A stretch of DNA of 37,515 nt from Methylocystis sp. (GTDB lineage Bacteria > Pseudomonadota > Alphaproteobacteria > Rhizobiales > Beijerinckiaceae): the NCBI GenBank assembly GCA_022843405.1, contig JALHNQ010000032.1, forward strand, positions 1 to 37,515, given 5' to 3'. A model generated the notes under the pieces. It saw only the letters and a program-made list of their open reading frames with translations. It was not told where the DNA came from and made no database searches. Made by a program: the position numbers and the translations under genes. Shown one piece after another: positions 32,613-37,515 of this stretch (within the stretch, counting starts at the first letter, position 1; every line of letters starts with the position of its first letter).

Positions 32613-35291
32613 ATGACCAAGTGGGTATACAGTTTCAGCGCCGGTCGGTCCGAAGGATCGGCATCGATGAAGGAGCTTTTGGGCGGCAAGGGCGCCAATC
32701 TCGCGGAAATGGCCGCGCTCGGACTGCCTGTGCCGCCGGGCTTCACCATCACCACCGAGGTCTGCGCCTATTTTTACGCCAACGGCAAGACCTTTCCCGC
32801 CGATCTCGTCGGGCAGGTCGATGACGCGCTCGCCGAAGTCGGCCGCGTCGCCGGGCACGCTTTCGACGACTCTCAATCGCCGCTGCTCGTCTCGGTGCGG
32901 TCGGGCGCCCGCGCCTCGATGCCGGGGATGATGGATACGGTGCTCAATCTCGGTCTCAACGACGAGACCGTCGACGCGCTCGCGCGCAATTCGGGCGACG
33001 AACGCTTCGCCTGGGACTGCTACCGGCGCTTCATCGAAATGTATTCTTGCGTCGTGCTTGGCGTCGAACATCACGAGTTCGAGGACGCGCTCGAGCGATT
33101 AAAGGAGAGCAGGGGGTTCGCGCTCGACACGCAGCTTAACGCCGACGATTGGCGCAAGGTCGCGGCGCAATACAAGACGATCGTCGAAAAATTCGCGGGC
33201 AAGAGCTTTCCGCAGGATCCGCGCGAGCAATTGTGGGGCGCGATCAAGGCGGTGTTTTCCTCCTGGATGAACAATCGCGCCATCGTCTATCGCAGCCTGC
33301 ACAATATTCCCGAAAGCTGGGGCACCGCGGTCAATATCCAGGCGATGGTGTTCGGCAATATGGGCGCGCAATCGGCGACCGGCGTCGCCTTCACCCGCAA
33401 TCCCTCGACCGGCGTGCGCGAGCTTTATGGCGAATATCTCATCAATGCGCAGGGCGAAGACGTCGTCGCCGGCATTCGCACGCCGCAGCCGATCGCCCAG
33501 TCGGCGAGCCACGCGTCGGGCTTCGAGAAAGTGTCGCTCGAAGCGGCGATGCCGGCGATTTTCGCCGAGTTCAAGGGATATTCCGACAAGCTCGAACGCC
33601 ATTTCCGCGACATGCAGGACATGGAGTTCACCGTCGAGCGCGGGAAATTATGGATGCTGCAGACGCGCGCCGGCAAGCGCACCGCGCGCGCGGCGCTGAA
33701 ACTCGCCGTCGACATGGCGCGCGAGGGCCTCATCGGCAAGGACGAGGCGATCACAAGGGTCGAGCCGCAGTCGCTCGAACAATTGCTGCATCCGACCATC
33801 GATCCGGCGGCGAAGCGCAATATTCTCGCGACCGGCCTGCCCGCGTCGCCCGGCGCGGCGGTCGGCGAAATCGTCTTCGATCCGGAAGAGGCGGCGAAGC
33901 TCGCCTCCAATGGGCGCAAGATCATTCTCGTGCGCATCGAGACGAGTCCCGAAGACATCGGCGGCATGCATGCGGCGGAAGGGATTCTCACCGCGCGCGG
34001 CGGCATGACCTCGCACGCCGCCGTCGTGGCGCGCGGTATGGGCAAGCCCTGCGTCACCGGCGCCGGCGCGCTGCGCATCGATTATGAGGACCAGAGTTTC
34101 ACCGTCGCCGGCAAGCGCTTCGGCAAGGGCGAGCGCATCACCATCGACGGCTCGGCCGGCCAGGTCATCGCCGGCGAGGTGAAAATGCAGCGGCCGGAGC
34201 TCACCGGCGAATTCGCGGTGCTGATGTCCTGGGCCGACCAGAAGCGGCGCTTGAAAATTCGCGCCAACGCCGAGACGCCGTCCGATGCGCGCGCGGCCCG
34301 CCGCTTCGGCGCCGAAGGCATCGGCCTCGCGCGCACCGAGCATATGTTTTTCGAAGGCGAGCGCATCGTCGCGGTGCGCGAAATGATTCTCGCCGACGAC
34401 ACCGAGGGCCGCCGCCTCGCGCTGGCGAAACTTCTGCCGATGCAGCGCGAGGATTTCAAGCAGCTGTTCGAAATCATGTCGGGCCTGCCGGTGACGATCC
34501 GCCTGCTTGATCCGCCGCTGCATGAATTCCTGCCGCATTCGGATTCGGAGATCGGCGCCGTGGCGAAGGCGATGGGCGCCGATCCGGTGAAGCTGCGCCG
34601 GCGCGCCGCGCAGCTTTCCGAATTCAATCCGATGCTTGGCTTTCGCGGCGTGCGGCTCGCCGTGATTTTCCCCGAGATCGTCGACATGCAGGCGCGGGCG
34701 ATTTTCGAGGCGGCGATCGAAGCCTCGCTCTCGACCGGCGAACCCGTCGACATCGAGATCATGGCGCCGCTCGTCTTCGCCCGCGCCGAACTCGATCTCG
34801 TCAAGGCGCGCGTCGCCGAAATGGCGAAGCTCGTCGAGGACGAGACGGGGATCAGGCCGAATTACCACGTCGGCACGATGATCGAACTGCCGCGCGCGGC
34901 GCTGCGCGCCGGCGACATCGCGCCGTCGGCGGATTTCTTCTCCTTCGGCACCAATGATCTGACCCAGACGACGCTCGGCATTTCGCGCGACGATTCAGGC
35001 TCCTTCCTCAACGCCTATGTCGAGAAGGGGCTGCTGCCGGCCGACCCGTTCGTCACCATCGATCAGGAAGGCGTCGGCGAGCTTGTGCGGCTTGGCTGCA
35101 ATCGCGCCCGCGCGGCGAATCCGACGATTACGCTCGGCGTCTGCGGCGAGCATGGCGGCGATCCGGCGTCGGTCGCCTTCTTTGACCAGATCGGCCTCGA
35201 CTATGTGTCCTGCTCGCCGTTCCGCGTGCCGATCGCGCGGCTGGCGGCGGCGCAGGCGGCGCTCGGCGAAAAGGCCGCGAGCACGGCGTGA
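32613..35291 (+). CDS. ppdK: Pyruvate, phosphate dikinase
   Basis: The 892-residue enzyme interconverts pyruvate, ATP and phosphate with PEP, AMP and pyrophosphate. Domains in order: the nucleotide-binding ATP-grasp part (LGGKGANLAEMAALGLPVPPGF, SVRSGARASMPGMMDTVLNLG), the swivelling phosphohistidine domain with H468 in GGMTSHAAVVARGMGKPC, and the PEP/pyruvate TIM barrel ending with catalytic C844 in GVCGEHGGDP. Length is normal. In a serine-cycle organism it could connect pyruvate to the PEP pool that PEP carboxylase draws on. The ribosome binding site is weak. The stop codon is the first base triplet of palindromic element copy 3. Confidence 0.96.
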   Translation: MTKWVYSFSAGRSEGSASMKELLGGKGANLAEMAALGLPVPPGFTITTEVCAYFYANGKTFPADLVGQVDDALAEVGRVAGHAFDDSQSPLLVSVRSGARASMPGMMDTVLNLGLNDETVDALARNSGDERFAWDCYRRFIEMYSCVVLGVEHHEFEDALERLKESRGFALDTQLNADDWRKVAAQYKTIVEKFAGKSFPQDPREQLWGAIKAVFSSWMNNRAIVYRSLHNIPESWGTAVNIQAMVFGNMGAQSATGVAFTRNPSTGVRELYGEYLINAQGEDVVAGIRTPQPIAQSASHASGFEKVSLEAAMPAIFAEFKGYSDKLERHFRDMQDMEFTVERGKLWMLQTRAGKRTARAALKLAVDMAREGLIGKDEAITRVEPQSLEQLLHPTIDPAAKRNILATGLPASPGAAVGEIVFDPEEAAKLASNGRKIILVRIETSPEDIGGMHAAEGILTARGGMTSHAAVVARGMGKPCVTGAGALRIDYEDQSFTVAGKRFGKGERITIDGSAGQVIAGEVKMQRPELTGEFAVLMSWADQKRRLKIRANAETPSDARAARRFGAEGIGLARTEHMFFEGERIVAVREMILADDTEGRRLALAKLLPMQREDFKQLFEIMSGLPVTIRLLDPPLHEFLPHSDSEIGAVAKAMGADPVKLRRRAAQLSEFNPMLGFRGVRLAVIFPEIVDMQARAIFEAAIEASLSTGEPVDIEIMAPLVFARAELDLVKARVAEMAKLVEDETGIRPNYHVGTMIELPRAALRAGDIAPSADFFSFGTNDLTQTTLGISRDDSGSFLNAYVEKGLLPADPFVTIDQEGVGELVRLGCNRARAANPTITLGVCGEHGGDPASVAFFDQIGLDYVSCSPFRVPIARLAAAQAALGEKAASTA

Positions 35292-35457
35292 TACGAATTC
35301 CAGCTGATCCGTTCGCTTGGACCGTCATTCCCGGCAGGCCGAAGGCCTGACCAGAATCCAGAGCCGGTTCAAGAATGTTGGTCTCGCTCTGGATTCCCGA
35401 TCGCGCGCGTTGCGCGCGTCGGGAATGACATCCGAGCGGATCAACCAGATGTCGTAG
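35289..35457. repeat. Long palindromic element, copy 3 of 3
   Basis: It runs from tgatacgaattccagctgat to accagatgtcgta. The outer arms (tacga...tgatccgttcg and cgagcggatca...tcgta) and the inner arms (gtcattcccggcaggccg and gcgcgtcgggaatgac) are both inverted, giving one extended palindrome. It is in the opposite orientation to copies 1 and 2 and fills the gap between the convergent ppdK and methyltransferase genes; its first three bases are the ppdK stop codon. Confidence 0.88.
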
Positions 35458-36093
35458 GGCTCTTCCGGCGATAGGGGCTATCCAGCGCTGCGCTGCAGAT
35501 TCAGCTCCAGCAGTTTGGCGAGCGCGTCCTCGGTCGAAATATCCTCCGGCCAGCCATAGGCGGCCGCGACCGCGCGATCGAGCTTCTCATGCGCGTTGAC
35601 GAGCCATTGCGGGCGCTGATTGTAGAGATTGGTCAGCGTGCGCGCTTTGAGCGTCGCGGCGGCTTGCGCGTCCTTGGGCAGGATGCGGTCGGGGTAGCCG
35701 GGAACGACTTCCGGCACGATGTCGACGAGGTCGGGCGGATTGAGCCAGTTGCGCCGCGCTTCGTCGAGTTCGCGCGCCGCTTCTGCGATGCGCTGCGCAC
35801 GCGGATCGTCGGCGTATGTTGCGGCGGGAATGTTCGGCGTCAGTCCTTCGGGAAAGGGGAAGGTTTCGAAGCAAGTTTCATCATTGTAAGTGGGGTCATT
35901 CCCAACTCCGTGCCATGAGCAAGTCGCTAGAGACCAGGTTTCATGAAAACTATTTTGCAGCATACCCAGAAAGAAGTCGTCATCGCGCACGAACGCATAA
36001 ACGCGACTATCCGGGACAGCACCGGTTGGAAGCCACGCAAATAAACGATGCTTAGCGACTCTGGGCGTGGCCAAATAACGCGTCGTCGCTCCG

Positions 36094-36183
36094 CCGTCAT
36101 GGCCGGGCTTGTCCCGGCCATCCACGCCACCACGCGCAGCGGCCTTGCGTGGATGCCCGCGACAAGCGCGGGCATGACGCGCT
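36094..36183 (-). repeat. GTCATGCCCGC-type palindromic repeat inside the methyltransferase
   Basis: The arms gtcatggccgggcttgtccc and gacaagcgcgggcatgac are imperfect inverted repeats. The element is the inverted counterpart of the one at 8433-8537. Read on the minus strand it encodes RHARACRGHPRK...GVDGRDKPGHDG in the methyltransferase frame, without a stop. Confidence 0.85.
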
Positions 36184-36646
36184 GAGAGAGTATTGATCGC
36201 CCCCCACATGGCGGGGCGCGGCTCGACATGGCGCCACCAAGATTTCGCGTAAGACGCGCGACGATTTTTCTCGCGCTCCGGCTTCACATGTTCGAAGACG
36301 TAGGCGAACGGCTCCTCATACAGCGCTGCTTCGTGCTCGCTCATCGTCCAGCCGAAATCGATGATCCACATATCGCGCGGGCGACGGGTCACATCGAGAC
36401 CGTTGACCCACGGCCGCAGCACGTCGCTATTTGGCCTGCCGTTGGCGTTGAGCGGCGCTCGCAGCCATGCGCGGGCGAGTTTGCCGGGAACATCGAACGC
36501 GCCGCCCTTAGTATCGCCCATGAAGGCGACGCCTTCATTTTCTGCAAGGCGCTTCGCCTGTGTAATGTCGAATTCTCGCCCCGATAAATCTGCGTTGATC
36601 GTCTCGACCGGGACGCCGTCGAGATGCTTCACCACTTCCAAAGCAA

Positions 36647-36752
36647 CCTCATCCTGAGGAGCCGCCGCAGGCGGCGTCTCGAAGGACGAGGTTGCGCCCT
36701 CCATCGCCCTCGTGCTTCGAGACGGCCCCTTCGGGGCCTCCTCAGCATGAGG
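36647..36752 (-). repeat. CCTCATCCTGAGG-type palindromic repeat inside the methyltransferase
   Basis: cctcatcctgaggagccgcc...gtctcgaaggacgagg on one side and ccctcgtgcttcgagacggc...cctcctcagcatgagg on the other form an imperfect palindrome of about 106 bases. On the minus strand it encodes PHAEEAPKGPSRSTRAMEG and SSFETPPAAAPQDE in the methyltransferase frame. No other copy was seen in the window. Confidence 0.82.
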
Positions 36753-37419
36753 GCTCTGGGGCGGGCCGCCGTCAGTAGGTGGCGAGCCGCTAGAGGGGGC
36801 GTGGAAACACACGATGCTCACGCGCACGGCGGCGCCGTCGATCGTCCAAGGCTCGTCGCTCCAGGCTTCGAAAATCGCGCCCGCCTGCGCGATCGGCTCC
36901 AATAGGCGGCGATTGGCGCCGCCGCGGATGGAATTTGTCGCGACAAGGCCGACGGCTTTCGCGCGACCGGCGAGAACCCCCGCCCATGCTTTCGCAAACC
37001 AGTAGCAGACGAGATCGGCTTCGGCGGGGACGCGGCTGTCATAGGCTCTAAAAAGCTTCTCGACATAGTCGTCGCCGAGGCCCTTGCGCAGCAATTTTCC
37101 ACCCAAAAACGGCGGATTGCCGATAATGAAATCGGCCTCTGGCCATTCCGCCTCCTCGCCATCATCCGTCAGCACGGCGTCGCGCCGCTCGATCGAATCG
37201 AGCTTCCTCAAAATCGGTTGCGGGCGCGAATAGATCGCGTTCTTGATCGACCATTGAATGTCGCCGATCCAGATCGTCGTGCGCGCGAGTTCGGCGGCGA
37301 AGGGATTGATTTCGATCCCGTGAAGAATCTCGGGGCCGACGCGCGTTAAGGGCCGGTTGAGGCCGAGCGTCTCGCATTCGTTGATGGCGCGATATTCGGT
37401 AGTGTCCTAATTTGAATTT

Positions 37420-37440
37420 CGGCCCCGGAATCCGGGGCCG
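37420..37440. terminator. Perfect hairpin near the IS end
   Basis: cggccccgg (37420-37428) and ccggggccg (37432-37440) pair fully around aat. On the plus strand it is followed by tccttttttc, so it would end transcription leaving the methyltransferase side; it could shield the transposase gene from outside transcripts. Confidence 0.6.
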
Positions 37441-37448
37441 TCCTTTTT

Positions 37449-37514
37449 TCAGCCCTTCGTCGTCGCTTCGACCAACTCTTCCATAGACCAAAGACGGCCA
37501 TCAACCCCCGCCGC
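37449..37514 (-). CDS. Transposase, C-terminal fragment (continues outside window)
   Basis: The last 21 codons before a TGA read AAGVDGRLWSMEELVEATTK-G. The pattern AAGV...LWS.EE.V is, from memory, the usual tail of DDE transposases annotated as IS1-like in Alphaproteobacteria (where it follows TPAM). The frame is open to the window edge. The position next to an abrupt end of a methyltransferase gene supports the reading, but 21 residues are too few for a firm family call. Confidence 0.5.
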   Translation of the reverse strand, partial: AAGVDGRLWSMEELVEATTKG

Positions 37515-37515
37515 C

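Larger units (their letters stand above)
35478..37406 (-). pseudogene. MmeI-like class I SAM-dependent DNA methyltransferase, 5' end cut off by an insertion sequence
   Basis: The frame encodes the C-terminal two thirds of a type IIG-like (MmeI family) DNA methyltransferase. Visible are GIEINPFAAELARTTIWIGDIQW (SAM-binding region), the catalytic motif IV FIIGNPPFLGGK, DEPWTIDGAAVRVS, GVAFMGDTKGGAFD, WVNGLDVTRRP, the target-recognition region YLATPRVAKHRLFAWL and the family's C-terminus NLYNQRPQWLVNAHEKLDRAVAAAYGWPEDIS. Upstream, family-like sequence stops at about 37400, where the frame meets a TAG (37409-37407) inside foreign DNA with a transposase end, so the N-terminal part, including any nuclease domain, is missing here. 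A TTG at 37211 could start translation but would leave out the SAM-binding motif. Two palindromic repeats are inserted in frame. It is probably inactive. Confidence 0.85.
37401..37515 (-). mobile_element. End of an insertion sequence (rest outside window)
   Basis: Methyltransferase-like coding sequence stops near 37400. Beyond it lie agtgtcctaatttgaatttc, a perfect hairpin and the 3' end of a transposase-like frame pointing towards the junction. The other end and any target duplication are outside the window, so the family and exact boundary are not settled. Confidence 0.65.

Noticed and set aside
36000-36800. Sequencing errors or gene decay as the cause of the odd inserts in the methyltransferase
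   Set aside because: Both inserts coincide exactly with palindromic repeats, one with a second copy in the window, and the reading frame is intact on both sides, so insertion explains them better than error.
1-37515. CRISPR array or prophage
   Set aside because: No regularly spaced direct repeats and no integrase, capsid or Cas-like proteins are seen. The repeats present are dispersed palindromes.

Overview
The window is GC-rich alphaproteobacterial DNA from a serine-cycle methylotroph, probably a type II methanotroph of the Methylocystis/Methylosinus kind. That assignment is inference. It rests on a contiguous serine-cycle cluster using both FtfL and MtdA/FchA, on a circularly permuted two-piece tmRNA gene with tag ANDNYAPVAVAA, on alphaproteobacterial families (DUF1192, DUF4169, alpha-type SspB) and on palindromic intergenic repeats. 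No methane monooxygenase or methanol dehydrogenase gene lies in the window.

Layout: 1-3.7 kb holds the 3' end of a cation:proton antiporter gene, a small exported Cys-containing protein, a CrtI-like FAD oxidoreductase (minus) and msrB. A gene-free stretch of about 685 bp then leads into the serine-cycle cluster at 4.4-17.4 kb, all on the plus strand: ftfL, sga, hprA, mtdA, fchA, mtkA, mtkB, ppc, mcl, gck. Together these genes bring formate and methylene-folate carbon into the cycle, transaminate serine to hydroxypyruvate, reduce it to glycerate, phosphorylate that to 2-phosphoglycerate, carboxylate PEP, activate malate to malyl-CoA and split it into glyoxylate and acetyl-CoA. glyA, eno and mdh are not here.

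17.4-24.3 kb is mixed: a BrnT/CopG-type toxin-antitoxin pair with a palindromic operator, a nitroreductase-methyltransferase-MFS gene trio, a pseudoazurin gene, an ABC-F (Uup) gene and two convergent HicB-like genes with overlapping ends. 24.3-32.4 kb is mostly minus-strand housekeeping: uvrD, an RHH protein, DUF4169, sspB, the two-piece ssrA, pth, rplY, aspS and a DUF1192 gene. The order pth-ssrA-sspB puts peptidyl-tRNA recycling, trans-translation and the adaptor for tmRNA-tagged proteins side by side. ppdK follows on the plus strand. The right end carries an MmeI-like DNA methyltransferase whose 5' part has been cut off by an insertion sequence.

The most notable thread is palindromic repeats. 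An element of about 165 bp occurs three times, each time close against gene ends. Several other palindromic families lie between genes. Three repeats appear to have entered reading frames without breaking them: two inside the DNA methyltransferase and one forming the C-terminus of the RHH protein.
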